Assembly (NCBI GenBank): GCA_031472005.1 | Contig: PZJY01000012.1 | Span: 1,550,001 to 1,614,000 of the forward strand | DNA length: 64,000 nucleotides | DNA from: Tetracladium setigerum | Taxonomy: Eukaryota; Ascomycota; Leotiomycetes; Helotiales | Reading direction: 5' to 3' | Part shown: positions 45,205 through 57,817 of the stretch, one piece after another | Layout of the letters: each line of letters opens with the position of its first letter | How positions within the stretch are numbered: position 1 is the first letter of the stretch | Notes under the pieces: generated by a model | What the model was told of the DNA's origin: nothing | The model's input: the letters and a program-made list of their open reading frames with translations, nothing else | The model's database searches: none | Translations under genes and position numbers: made by a program

Positions 45205-47583
45205 TCATCGGAAAGATTGAAAGGACTTATGAGCAAGCGGCGAAGATCCGGGAACGTGATTATTCACTCGAGCAGTATCTCGTAGCCGAGGTCCACGCTT
45301 TATCGGAGTCTGAGCACAGAAAGCACAAATATACACTGGAGGAAGGCTGTTCTGGTCGATGCCGATACATTCAGTATGGAGCCAGTTGTCACAAGATTCA
45401 CTGCAGAGCGTTAGCACAAGTCCCATGTCACCTCATCCTGTCGAATACCGACCATTGAATCATGAAGCCTTCACTGTCAGAATTATTGCACACACATCTA
45501 GTTGTTCCACTCCTCGTACTCGAAGGGGTATCATTGTTGTTGGATGGAGAAACATTCGACGATGAAGCGTAGTTGGCATATCTAGGTCTAGGTCGAAGGT
45601 CGGCAGGATTTCTACGGGGCATAGGCATAGCATTCTGAGCTTTGTAATGATTCTGCTTTCGGGCTTCCATCATTTTGCGAATCTCCTGCGTGGCATCACC
45701 AGTCGTATCATGTTCCATGACTGTTTCTGCTTCGCTGTCAATACTGCCACGTCGAGTAGATCTCTGACTTGATCGGGACGATTCCGAACGGCTGTATGAG
45801 TTGTGTGTGCTATGTCTTCGCTCTCTTCGCTCAACCCCACGCCCAGATGTGTCGAAACGGCCGAGTCTGGGAGCCTTTTGTTGTGGGATCTCGAAAGATG
45901 TGTTTCTGCTCTGGATAATTGGAGCTTCATCGTCCGAGGAGGACTCATATGGAGAGTCACCGTCTTCGTAGCTGTTCACTGAATGATCCCTGACAATAAC
46001 ATTCTCCATCCTAGCTCGTCCGTTGCTGTCAATGACAAACTCAACCTCCGTCCGCAGACGAGGTGCGGACTCTGGAATAGAAGACAAGCCAGCCATACGC
46101 TTGAGAGGCGAAAGTCTGCCACCACCAGAACGAGACACCACACGATCTTTTAAATTTGTTAGATAAGTTCTTCAATATAATGCAAATCTGATGTATATTA
46201 CCTTGAGATCGTCTGCCTCTGCTCTCGCTCATACTTCTCTGCAGTCCCGGCCTCAATGATCTAACAGGCGAGCTAGCAGTTGCTCGCTCAACCTTCCGCC
46301 TGGATCTCATCTTGTCCTGCATATATTCCTCTTGATCCCGTAACGATTCTCGCACTTGTTGTGAGTAAGGTTGCATATCTGCGTGGCTTGTCGAAGGTCG
46401 AGACTGAGGTAACGAAATACTCTCTGCTGAGGGAGCCATACTCATAGACACGTTAGTGCGACTCCAGAGGTTTGCAGGATCTACGGCTTGTTCGAATCGT
46501 TGTACATTTTGCACACGGGGAACCGATGGGTCGTGAAATTGAAATTCTGGCAATGCCGGGGTGTTCTTGAGCAACTCGGAGAGATCAACTTTGGGTGCCA
46601 GTGGACGTTGCCTTTTCATTTTCTGTTGCTGTGGTTGCTGCTGCTGCTGTTGCTGTTCACCTTGAAGCCCCGCCGACTTCTCCATGCTGTTGACGCCTTC
46701 TTGGAACATCTGATTGCTCCTCCCCCAATCAAAAGAGTTGGCAATCCTGTGAGAACCAGTGTTAAACAGATTGTTATCGTCTGTGTTGAAGTCGATATCC
46801 ATCCCATCCATATTCTGATCCGGATCCCAAAATGTTTTTGCATTTGTGAATACTGGAGCCGTGGCCGGGGCAGACAGTGGGTAGTCGAAGAAGTCTGCTG
46901 CAGTTGTGGGGAAGTCCATCATGTTAGCCCCATGCGGAGGCATCTGAGATGAGCCAAAGTGGCCATCTTGATCAGTTTGCATTGTTTCTGTTGAGATTTT
47001 CGGGGCAAGTTTCCTCGTTCCTCTGGAAGCTGTGTTTGGGGGAGTAGCGGTTTGTCCCGTAAATGGATCCTCCAAATGTTTCTTAGGCCGCCTTGGTGTC
47101 ACCTTCTTCTTGTGATCATCGAATCGGGTATCGTAAGGGCCTGGAGATGAAGGGAGCTGGTTGGAAGGATCGACAGGTGGCAGAGGTAGACTGGGGTTGG
47201 GCGAGAAGTGGTGCACATGGGTTACGAGCTCTGCAGCTATATCCTTTGCGTTTGAAGGTCTCTGATTGTTAAGGGTTGGTGGTGGTCTCGGAGTGGTATC
47301 TGCGAACGAGCTACTTGTCAGTCTCCCAGGCGTGGAGTTAAAGACCGAGTATTCCTCCGCAAATGTAGGCGTCCAACCGCTGCGATCCTCAAAGCTTGAT
47401 CTGTTATTTCCCGGTGTTTGGAAGACTGGGCTCGGAATATGTGCGAATGTTGGGGTCTTCGTAGGGGTCGGAGGTTGGGCGTTTGGTGTCCCAAAGCTAT
47501 CCCACAAAAATCAGTCCCCTAGATTCACGGCATGTATGAGGGAAGTCTCCTGCGTACCTGAAGGTCGGTTGATCCCAACTCAT
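45205..47583 (-). CDS. PHD-finger nuclear protein
   Basis: Likely chromatin reader. Exons 47583-47558, 47496-46202, 46146-45453 and 45400-45205 sum to 2211 nt, 736 residues. Exon 1 gives MSWDQPTF; a 61-nt intron (GTACGC) adds SFGTPNAQPPTPTKTPTF. The long N-terminal two thirds is disordered: Pro/Ser/Thr-rich, with a short polyGln (seven Gln) and KVDLSELLKNTPALPEF. The C-terminal PHD finger is split by the last intron: TRCVCNNSDSEGFMIQ then CESCDNWLHTECIGID and YICAFC, a complete Cys4-His-Cys3 set with the aromatic Trp of methyl-lysine readers. The last donor (GTCGGT) is weak but the frame and zinc ligands fit exactly. An ortholog name is not recognised. Confidence 0.85.
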
Positions 47584-50500
47584 AGCAATATTGAGAAGCT
47601 AACACAGGACGTATGGCCCTGGGTGGTGGTGTACCTGCAAACCGATGTTGGTGGTCTGTGTAACCTCGTCCCTCCAACTCCCAACTGCTTATCCAACGGC
47701 TATAAAGCACAAAGGTAAAGTATGAAAGCGGTGGCAAATCATATATATATAAGTGTGTATATGTCGAGAGAGGGTTCGAGAGAGAGAGGGGGGGGGTAGT
47801 TTGTGGGAGAGGTATCGTGTGGTTGTCCAAGCGATCGAATTTCACAACATAGCAGCAAAATCTAGTCTCCAGTGGGTCTGTAACGAGGAGCAAAAGTTAG
47901 TCTTCCGTCTCCGCAGAGGGGCAATCAATCATTCCTACCAATTCCCTGAGGGCCTTTTGCACATTTGACGTTGGGCAGGGCAGGTTGAGGGTGGGAGGAG
48001 GTCGTCGGGAAGTAAGCTTAGAGACGGGCGGTTGGTAGTGCTTGTCGTCAAGAAGTAGGCAGATGTCCCAGATAGGACAACCAACCCTGTTGATATCACG
48101 ACGACAACCTTCACAACTTGGCCGAGGAAAGTTCCTGCCTGCTCTGAGTTCAGGCAAGCTGCAAATATAATGCGGATCCTTTGAACTCGTGGTGTTGAGC
48201 GCACACGACCAATGTGGTTTTGTGGGTGGGCGACAGCTGTAAAGGGCAAGGCAATGAATTGGGTAGGTCGGTCGGTATGTATGACATGTAAAATGTAGCA
48301 AAGGCTAGGATCCAAAAAGTGTTGAAGCGGGTCCGAGAGTCAAAACAAAGATAAAATTTGTTACTCGAGATGCATACGGGCACAGCGGTAGTCTATTACT
48401 CGGTGTGGAAGCAAAGGGAGAATTGGTAAGGCCATTTCAGGTCAGGTCAGGTAACAATGATTGTAGAACAAATTCAAGATTCCCTTCCGAAAATCTCCCC
48501 CCTCGGGCTAAGGAGTAGTGAGAGTAGTGAGTAGCGAGTGGTTCGTTTCCAACGGAGCTCAGCTGGGAAAGGTTGGTCAAGGCTGGCTGCGTACGGGCCA
48601 AAGAATGGTCGCTTGCGCCGGCAAAACACAACTCGGTCGGTGGTGGTGGGAAGGAAGAGGGAGGGGGAGGGATGATATGTGGTCAAGATTAGAGAGAGAC
48701 AGAGGATTTGGTGGACGTAGCACGGCCTATGGCTTTTCGGATCTACCAACGGCAGCTTGCGTGCTGTTGAGATACTCGGGAAGATCCATATTATTCTTGC
48801 TGACTTTTACCTCTCACAACTGTAAATGGCCGAAAAATGCGAAATTTCAAAGCCATCTGATATCATACCATCGAGCTGGTGGGGTCCTCTCAAAGGTTGT
48901 TGCGAATATGGATGGTAGGTGGTGTTTGAAACAACGCCGAAGGCTTGATAACCATAGGCTAGTATAAAATGTCGTGAGCAAACGCCTCAACTCAACATCT
49001 TTACTACCTTTCTAGTTCTTTGATATCAGAACCAATCCTCAAGATCGATGATCTTCGTCAAATCTGTACTGTACCTGCATCTTAAACCCGCTGTTTTTCT
49101 ACCCATCATTGATCAATGCAAGTTTCCGTACATTACAGTACAGTACCTACGCACATCATCACCACGGGTCAACATCCCGTTGGACAGCACAGAGCATTCG
49201 AGATTATCAGCCGTCATAACTTGCTTGCTTGGACCAAGCAGGAGAACAATCTTCCAGCCGTCCTATAATACATCAGACCGATCATGAGTGCGTACACGCA
49301 CGAGAAATCGGGACCTGCATCTCAGCATCGTCAGAGTCAGACCAGTTCAGTAAGACACGACGATGTATGTTCAGCCCTGCGGAGACCAGACCACCCCCAT
49401 CTTATAAGCATCGATCGATTGACGCCATCGTTTTTCTTATTTCCGCCATCAGATGGAGGAGATGAGATGAGATGGGGGTTATCATTCTGTACCTCGATCA
49501 ATACTGCAATATCACGTTCAGGAACAATACTGGACAAAACGAAGTCCTGAAGTGCCCTCTAAGAATTACTTTGTACGTTTGGAAAAATTAAGTTTCAACA
49601 AACAAACTTCGAGCCTCGCATGCTTTCTCAAAGTTTACTATTTCCGATCTCGAATTCCTCACCCAATCAATGTCCCTCCCTAATCCTCGAAACGAAAACT
49701 CTTTCTTCCATTCCTTCAAATTCATTAATTGCTCTCATCAATCCAAAGTCCAAAAATACTTACTGAGCTACGTCCCCTGTTACCGAGCTATCGTTCTGTT
49801 ATTCTCAGTGCAATTAAATACCATTTATGCAATCGTTCACCTAACAAATCAGAACCCTTCCCTCCACACCCCAACCAAAATACCTCTCTACTCGAGTATG
49901 TCATCCATAAATCCATCCCAGTCACCTACATTCATCCCACAATCATCCCACCTTCCCCATCCATCCTAACCAGTCCAGTCAATTCAGCAACGCCATGATC
50001 GATCATCCGCTGCTCCCACCTAAACCATACCCCAGCCTAGCCCAGCCTAGCCAAGTCCGTTTCCCTTTCCAATGCATAAAATATCCCTATCCCTTCCCTT
50101 CGTTCCCATCCAATCAAGCCCATGCCAAAAAGAATTTCAACTTTGCCATCTCCAAGCTTCCATTGGCTGCTTGCCTTGAAGAAACTTAACTCTTGCTTCT
50201 ATTCGCTGTCATCGACTCATCGTTCTACGCGAAGCAGAAAAAGGGGTTGGCACTTGGGCAGAGTTTATTTTAACCGAGGAATCATGGAACGATCATATGA
50301 TTATCACGTGTGATGCTGTTTCTACTCTAAAACGTCAGTAACCTAAGCTAACCTAACCTTAATTGTCAGTAAGCATTTCGTAAGGTGGAGTTAGGTTTCT
50401 TTCCATGGCCTTATTCTTTTCGGATTTCGTTTCTTCAAACGCCGCCATAAGGCGAAAGGAGGATCTTCAGACTTTCGGTACTTCGTAGTGGAGCAAGGTA

Positions 50501-51462
50501 CGAGTAGGTGAAAGAAGTGGAGGGGAAAAGAAAGTGGAGGTGGAGGAGGTGGCTTGTTCTGTCTCAAGATTATTTTTTTCAGGGAACATCTGGAGTAGTG
50601 TGTCTGTGTTTTGTTGTAGGACGATCTCAAACGATTTCAAAACAACGAGCAAAGGATTTGAAAAAGAAAAAGTAAAAATGAAAGAGGGAGAGAGAGAGAA
50701 CCAATCGGGAGAATTAGGAATGGTTATGAAAAAGGACACGTTGAATTGATTGGGTAATCTTTGAGATTTTTCAAATTTATTCATTTCTAAGTCGGAGAAT
50801 GTGATATGTCTGGTCTGTTGTACTATATACCTATCTACTCTACTAACATCCCCTCTCCAATATGTCCCCAAAGTCATAAACTTGTGGATGATTCGACTCC
50901 CGCTCCGCCCATTATTCCTCTCTTTTCCGCCCAAGATAACAATATCAGATAAACAAAAAAATAACCACAATAAATAATTCAAACAACAAGAGAAGATATG
51001 ACAAGGAAAGGGAAAAAAAAGTTGATTTCGCCTACAGGTCTCCTCCTCCAGTATAGCTGGTAGGTAGGTAGCCCCTGCTTTTTGTTTTCTCCATCCTATC
51101 TATGTTTGTTTGTGTGAACCCTTTTTATTCCAATCATGAATTCGTAACGAGCGTGAGTTGTGAGTTTTGTTTTCCCTCTCTTCTCTCCCTTTCCCATTTC
51201 CTTTCTCCCAACCGCAACCCCAAGTGCCAATCCAGCCCAACCCGACCAAACCCAACCAACCCAACCCATCCACCCAACAAAGAAAAATCCGCCCCAGAAA
51301 GAAAAAGGGAAGAAAGTTATATATAAAACCAAGCATGTACGAAATATGACGGAAAAGGAAAATATATCAAAAAGAGTTGAGAAAAAAAGAAAGGTATCAG
51401 TTGGAGCATTACAATTTTTATGCAGAAAAAAAGGCGCTCGATTACGAAAGTTTCTGTTATTC
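47584..51462. other. 3.9 kb intergenic region
   Basis: The largest gap without a gene. Many C/T-rich and A/T-rich runs, a TA repeat near 47743, CAGCCTAGC repeats near 50031-50050, TACAGTAC sites at 49061-49072 and 49131-49146, and GGTAG units at 51058-51071. ORFs up to 171 codons are low-complexity or Cys-poor and unlike any family. It probably holds the PHD gene promoter and leader and the 3' flank of the Rua1_C gene. An unspliced non-coding RNA cannot be excluded. Confidence 0.5.
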
Positions 51463-53440
51463 TCAAATCATACCAGCAAGTCCATCCAATGGGTTGCCAC
51501 CGAGCTGCTGTCGCTGCCTCCCTGTGCTTGCGATTGAGCTGTCTAGAGGCGTGCTGGTGGAAGAGTTGGGAGTTCGTTGAGGTGTGACTGGTGGAACGGG
51601 AGGAAGTGGGACGCCTGGTTCCGTTTTGGGTCTTGCCATCTGCGACGCTCCGAGATTACGGGTATGCGAGCTTTCTCGTCGACGTTTTGGCGCGTCTTTG
51701 ATCTTAGGATGGGTATGGCACTGTGGTTAATTGTTTAGTACCGGCTTTTGCAAAAAATGGACTGTGGAACACAAACCTTATAAGCATGCCTAAACCAAGT
51801 GGTCCCTTCTTCTTGCTACTGACTAATGCAACCCATTCGTTACAACTCCCGCACAATCCTTCCCACACATCTGGGTTTCCATCCATGCGTCTAGTTTCGC
51901 CTGGCTCGGCGAAAGGACTACCAGTCGCAGCGCTGATGCCGTGTGTGAAACTTTTGTCGTACCAGAAAGCGCTGTTCTTGAGGACGAGCCAGCGACCGGG
52001 TTTGCAAATTCCACACCATCCTTCACGCTTGTTGCCATGACCGCGAACCCAGCGAGGGGTGTACAGGTCGCCTTCAAAGCGCAGTTCTTGTTCGTGAGGA
52101 ATGAGATCCGGGTCAGAAGGGTTCATGTCTTCAGGTGGTGGAGGTATCTGCTCCTCTTGTAGAGAGGCATAGAGATCTGGAGGATCGCTGAGATCGGTGT
52201 AATGAGAGTGGAGGGCGTGGGGATCGGCATTGCTTTGTAGCATGCGGAAGAGGCCGTGGGAAAGAAGAGGCGGAGGAGTTTGAAAGCGGGAGTCCTGGTA
52301 AGGTGTTGACGAGGGAAGCAACATACTGTTTCGGTGGAAACTGTTGTTGTTCGGGGTCATGAATGGGTACTGTTGTGTTTGGAGGTTGCTCATGTTAAGC
52401 GGGAGATGGGCGTGAGGAAGGATTGGCGACGAGTGCCGAGATGACATTCTTGGCTGGTGAGGTGTGAACATTTCCTGGGCTCCTTGATGGAAGACGAATG
52501 GCGATTGACGTCTGCTCGGAAGAGGCGCATAAGACCCTGTTGACCATCTCTTGTTGCGAGCGCTGTCCATGGTGTAGGGAGCAGAGCGCATAGTTGGTCG
52601 TGGAGAAGGTGATGCTCGACCTCTGCTCTGTGTTCGGACGAGCTCGGTGCGGTGCTGTGGAGTCATTCTTGGTGAAGCCACAGGTGACAGCTGAGTAGAT
52701 GACATCAAAGAATTGCGGTTCGATGGTGGCGGGTAGTCTGAGATGAAAGAAGGGGCATCTGACAGAGTTGTTGAAAAATCTTCGAAAGATGGCATCTCTG
52801 AGAGTGGCCCAGTTGTCGACATAGAGAAGGAAGAACCAGACATGCGTCTTGAGTTGAATGACTGATCAAAGTTGAGCCTGTCCTGGTCCATGCCATTGTA
52901 TCTCAGATCCAATACTGGCACGGCTTCGTCAGTCGTAAAAGCCTGGCCAATGCTCATCTCAGTGTCCAGATTTTGGATGTCTAGATTTTCCTCACAGGAC
53001 TTAGTTGGCCAGTTGCCGAGACCATTCAAGCCTCTGTCCTCGACAGTTGATTCCCTCCAGTTCCAGTCATTCTCGCCTACAGAAGAAGCAGGATAGAAGT
53101 CTTGCTGAGCTGAGTAGGTTTGATGTGGAACAGTGTCATGAACTTGTTGCTGCTGCATGGGCATGGTAGAAGAGTCCCATGCTGGAAGACCACCGAATTC
53201 CTCTGGTAGGCAGAAGGTGAATCCAGTTTCGTGTATCGTTGCTGGACGAGGCCTTCGACCGGGTTGGGGCGTAGGCGACGACCACATCTCAAATGTACTC
53301 GACTCTGCCTTCATTGTCAACTCAGTTGGATTCATCGTGGACGAAGGAAATGAGCGCGGGGGATCGTCTCTTCTGAATTTGTTATCGAAATTAAATGTGA
53401 AGGACGGGGCTGGTATTTGTTGTTGACTGCTACTGGACAT
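51463..53440 (-). CDS. Rua1_C-domain transcription regulator, one-base frameshift
   Basis: Putative nuclear regulator named for Ustilago Rua1 C-terminal domain. Exon 1 is 53440-51777 and exon 2 is 51720-51463, with a 56-nt intron (GTTTGT donor, ACCACAG acceptor). The N-terminal 440 residues are Ser/Pro/Gln-rich and disordered. The C-terminal domain has LYTPRWVRGHGNKREGWC, CKPGRWLVLKNSAFWYDK, FTHGISAATG, RMDGNPDVWEGLCGSC and ALVSSKKKG. The next expected block, TTWFRHAYK followed across the intron by CHTHPK, is one base out of frame. One extra G in the GGG at about 51811-51813 restores it, and makes the total length a multiple of three (641 codons). As written, translation runs through the intron to a stop at 51704. 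Tail is Pro/Thr-rich, ending DGLAGMI. Confidence 0.8.
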
Positions 53441-56400
53441 GAGTAAGTGTATGGCTGAAGGGGGTGGTCAGGTACATACAACTGTGGTTGAGTGGGATCC
53501 ATGACGAAGATGCTCCCGTGTCAATTAAGTATGGTTTGAGTTTAGGTTGAACGGCGAGCAATAACGTCGTCAGCTCTGATAAGAAATGGCGAGCTTCTAT
53601 GGAGTTGAATAGCTCCACAGGCAGGGAATCCGTGATGTAGCAATCGACAGGTGGCAGTCGCGTACCAAGGTTGATGGGATCCGAGGAAAGGATTCTCAAT
53701 TATGATATAATCGGCACCGGGTTGTGATGGTAAGGAAGGCGTAGAATTTCTTGCGGCCCCAGAGTAATGGAAATTGCCTTCTTGTCTCGCGATGAGTAGC
53801 TGGTGGTAGATTCAATTACTAGTGTCGGCGAGTGCGGAAATGAGTGTGGTGAGTATGCAATGCAAAGGAAGGTGGTGAGAAACAAACTCGTTTGGATAGA
53901 TCTGCGCAGGCTGGTCGAATTTGAGAGCCAGCTCCCAGTATATAGCAATGAAAATTAGATTAAAAAGGGCATCAAAGGAGTGACTTAGCAAAAGGTAGTG
54001 GAAGGTATGCGATTGGGACGACGCAGAAAAAGGTAAGAAAAGGGGGCAGTGCTGCCAGAGATCCCAGATGTATATGAAAAACAATGTTCCCACGATGAAG
54101 GGATGGCCTGTCGAGAAGGAGGTCCGCCCCGGCTTCGGGATGTGAGATATTGCAGACAATGAGGACCCCATGGCAGTTTCCTGTGCCTGTTCCTGATACA
54201 AATCCGGATCTTCCCAAACGAAGTGGAGGGGGTTGAGGTGAGTTGAACGACGCTTGGTCGAATGGGCGTACTTGGCATCTCAGGTTGCCCGCCACAGACC
54301 AGAGAGTGGTCCAGATCCCTGAATCCAGGATTGCCTTTCTTGGATTGTTCGAGTATCAGTTGCAACTATATTTGAACATGGAACAGATGAGTCGGCCATG
54401 TTCATCCGCGGGTGGTCCAGAAGAAGGGAAGGGGGGAGAGAGAGGGGCACATGTCTCGTCTCACCTCGGTGGTGCCAGGGATGGTGTCGCATCTGGGGTA
54501 AACCAGGCTGAGAGCACATCCGACCGAGAGAGAATATATGATGCTTCTCGTGCCGTTGCCAGTCCAGTCCACGGGGCAACTTTGTAACGTCGGTATAAAC
54601 TTACTGCTCGTGATCTACGCCGCCTCAAAACCTCGAAATGGGAGGTTGAGGGGTGATGAACATATCTCAAGTTTGAGGCGTCGAGATCTTCCCACTCGAG
54701 AGGCATCCGTCGGACAGCGAAACTGTTAGTTGCAACGGTTGTGGACATCCCAACGTGAAGCTTCGAAGCCTGAAGGTCTTCCTCTGACCAATCTAGATGT
54801 AAAAGCTGGTCATCAACTCGAGATGAAGAGTCAAGTCCGCCCCTCCTATCAAGGATGTCGTTTCGACACCAGATGGGTGTATGGATGTATGGAACTCTGT
54901 TCAGCTGTCCTCATCGTGCCTCTGGGATCCTCCCCGTGCGATGTTGAGTTGTACAACCTTATATGACAACAGATATATAGCTTCAAGTGGGGAAGCAGGC
55001 GAGTCTTTCAACTTGCCTCTCAACGAGTCACAACACTCATCGCACATGGTGTTGATGGTGCTAATTCAAGCTCCTGTCAAAGACTCTCGAAGTGCGCGAT
55101 TGGCAACAGTAAGTCGTAGACTCGGTAGGATGGGCGTTGGGCTGAGCGTGTTTCCTCTGCAGCAGAAGTTTCACGTTGATCGTCGGAAGTTGTGAGGTTG
55201 GTCGTCATTTGCGGAGCAGGGTGATATACTCCGCTAAGGAGATGCAGCAAGGATCTAAGCGGTTTGAGGGGGCGAGATGTGAAACTGGATGACAGCGCCT
55301 CCGCCACACCATCGCAAAGTCGCATCATCAGCATCCGGTAGCAGATCCGAAAGCCTCATAAAAAAAATCTCACCGCGTTCGATGTTGGTTTGGCGATGAG
55401 GTTGAGGCGTTCTCGTTCTATTCCTCCATACTGAACCACTAGCACTTTCTTTTTGGCACAAGAAGGAATCGCTCACAGATACCAATCGTTTTGGGCACAG
55501 AAGCCTTCATTGCTCTAGTAGAAGCCGAATCCCGTGCCAAAGACGGCTCGGAAATATATCTTCGGCCATCGCGAGAGACTCGGACGTTTAAAAAGGCATC
55601 CCACAGAGATTCCCACTCCCAAACGTCCTACCACTCTCCACTCTTCGTATCGTCCTCTTTCTCGGTGCGCACGAGAAACTCGAGAATGCTCCACGTGAGA
55701 TTTCGATGACCATTTTGTCCTTCGAGATCAGATTAACCGCCATCCCTGTTTTCCCATAACGACCTAAATGAAAAGGAGATTAGTACGGAACAAACAGAAC
55801 ATTCCATGGAACGTCGAAAGAAGGGTCCAAGCACAATGCTCCTGGCCAGTAGGAAGCGGAAGGTCAACGTCGGTGACAAGTCTAGGAAGTAGGAACACCT
55901 CCTCGGTGACCTCACTTGTTCTTTTCTCCACCTTGAGATCCATTTGCAAGAACTTCAACAAGACAACGCATAATGTTGATGGCTCAAAGAAGTAAGTGGG
56001 CTTGTGATTTGGGGGGAGGGATGAACGCTGCAGGAAACATCCTTTCTTATGCAGACTTTAGACGAATCGCGAGGCGAAAGTCCTGTCTTCGGGCTCATAC
56101 ATGTACCACTTCACAACACGTCCACATCTCCACGCGTCACAGGTATAACCTCTACCGCGACTGAGCAGGGCTATTACCGGTTCCATCATCTGGGGATCGT
56201 ACCTGAACGAAATCAAAAACATGTTTCCGCTTGGTCAGGCTCAGCTTTCAGTCCGTCGCAACATTGCGCTTGGCTTCTTCATGCGTTCCTGGATGAGCAA
56301 GCAGATCCCTTCTGATTTTCTGCTGCCTTCGGTCTTGACTCGGCGGGTCCGTTTCTGTTTTGAGCGATGGCCAGCATATATGATCCGTGAAGAGAACAGC

Positions 56401-57049
56401 CATCTGATGGTGATCCCCGAATAGTCGTTCGATCCATGCCATGTTATCAATTTTAGGCTCTGGCACCCTGGAGCATCCACCAGCTGGTGATCTCCCGCGG
56501 ACTCGGCAGTCTGAGGTTCGATGTCCGTCCGCGTTGTAAATCAACGAAGTAACCATTATGAAATTCGCGTGTACTCCGGACGGTATCGTCATGATCGGAT
56601 ATAACTTTCACTGATTTGGCATGCTCAACTAATCATCTCAAGTCCCAAAGCGCAACCCCTTACTTGCAGAGCAGAGATTGTTGGTTGGATGATTGGGCTT
56701 GCTATAAATTGCTCAGCCCTTGGGAGGTACCTAAAATAGTAATTGAAGAAAAAAAAGGACGGGAATCAAAAGCAAACATAGCTAGCTGCTAGTGAAACAC
56801 ATGTCAACTTGCAACAGAAGTTCATCTGTTCAATAACATCAACAAGCTAGGTTTGCCCAAGGCTTTCTGAATTCAGAGTTTCATGCAATATCAGATACAG
56901 ACCAAGCACATCCTTCGTCTGAGGTATTTCGAGAGTGGTGAGGTTCGCAATGTAGAGCGACGCCTTCTATTCCAGCAACCCTTGTAGCTAAAGCCAAGTT
57001 CTGTGTCCCTTGAAATTACTCTCACCCCCATCTATCACCCCACAGTTTA
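53441..57049. other. 3.6 kb intergenic region upstream of the Rua1_C gene
   Basis: Several 100-130 codon ORFs occur (for example 53812-54201 and 56248-56592 on the minus strand) but none resembles a family. The first kilobase is probably a long leader with short upstream ORFs, common for fungal regulators. No repeat or RNA gene seen. Confidence 0.5.
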
Positions 57050-57817
57050 TCATTTGTTGATCTTCTTCCAAACCTCGGCTTCAGCTGCTGAGAGTTTCTC
57101 CCCTGCTTGCTGTGCCCAATTCTTAGCTGTGTTCCACATACTTTCCTCCTCAAAGCTGCTTCTGTTTTGAGAGGATGATGGCAAGCCAAGACTCGTGGTA
57201 TTGATATTGGCTTCGTGAGCTTGTCTTTGATCTGGCGTCATATCTGAAGCATATGCGTTTTGTTGATACCCCGGCGGGTGTTCCAGACTTCGTCTTTGAC
57301 CACTTTGCTCCGTAGTGGAAAGAGAGATAGGATATGATGACGAGGGGGTGTTCAGTGTAGATGTAGGTGGTAGATGTGATCCAACGGCGCTTGTTGGCGG
57401 AGGAATACCCATCTGTGGAGGATAGTACGTAGAAGCAGCCGTCTGTTGTGGTGGAGTATATTTCTCTCCGGCTTTTGGAGGAGGAGGTATTGTACTTTGG
57501 TGTAGAGGTGTAGGGACAGCACCAGGTTGTGGAGGTGGAGGCCCCGCAGACTGTGTGCTTGTGGTTGGTGTTGGTTGAAGAGGTGTGTATTTTTGTTGTG
57601 CAGTCCCTGTTGGCGCTGGAGGTCGAGCTCCTGGCTGCGCAGGTGGATATGTAGAAGTGGGAATTGTTGTAGTTGTTGTAATTGTTGCTTGAACTTCTTG
57701 TGGTCCTCCTGCGTTGATGTGAACGCTGTCATTTGCTGTTGCAGTCTGCGGGGTCACTCCTGAAGGTTTGGCAGCCGCGCTGATGGGACTCTGCGTGTAG
57801 ACTGGAATTCCAGACAT
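57050..57817 (-). CDS. Proline-rich disordered protein with C-terminal amphipathic helix
   Basis: Single exon, 255 residues. Starts MSGIPVYTQSPISAAAKPSG. Two thirds is Pro/Thr/Gln-rich with PPPPQPGAVP, repeated KYTP (QQKYTPLQP and GEKYTPPQQ) and PPPP runs that could bind SH3 or EVH1 domains. A conserved-looking segment, PPGYQQNAYASDMTPDQR, follows. It ends with a helix SMWNTAKNWAQQAGEKLSAA then EVWKKINK, amphipathic and rich in Trp. I recall comparable small proteins in other filamentous ascomycetes but no function. The helix may bind membrane. Confidence 0.65.
   Translation of the reverse strand: MSGIPVYTQSPISAAAKPSGVTPQTATANDSVHINAGGPQEVQATITTTTTIPTSTYPPAQPGARPPAPTGTAQQKYTPLQPTPTTSTQSAGPPPPQPGAVPTPLHQSTIPPPPKAGEKYTPPQQTAASTYYPPQMGIPPPTSAVGSHLPPTSTLNTPSSSYPISLSTTEQSGQRRSLEHPPGYQQNAYASDMTPDQRQAHEANINTTSLGLPSSSQNRSSFEEESMWNTAKNWAQQAGEKLSAAEAEVWKKINK

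Noticed and set aside
47897..48301. 134-codon minus-strand ORF with several Cys
   Set aside because: Cys spacing does not match a zinc finger I know, and there is no supporting context.
53812..54201. 129-codon minus-strand ORF with hydrophobic segments
   Set aside because: Lies in the probable leader of the Rua1_C gene; no family resemblance.
56248..56592. 114-codon minus-strand ORF
   Set aside because: Begins plausibly but resembles no family and has no splice partner that I can find.
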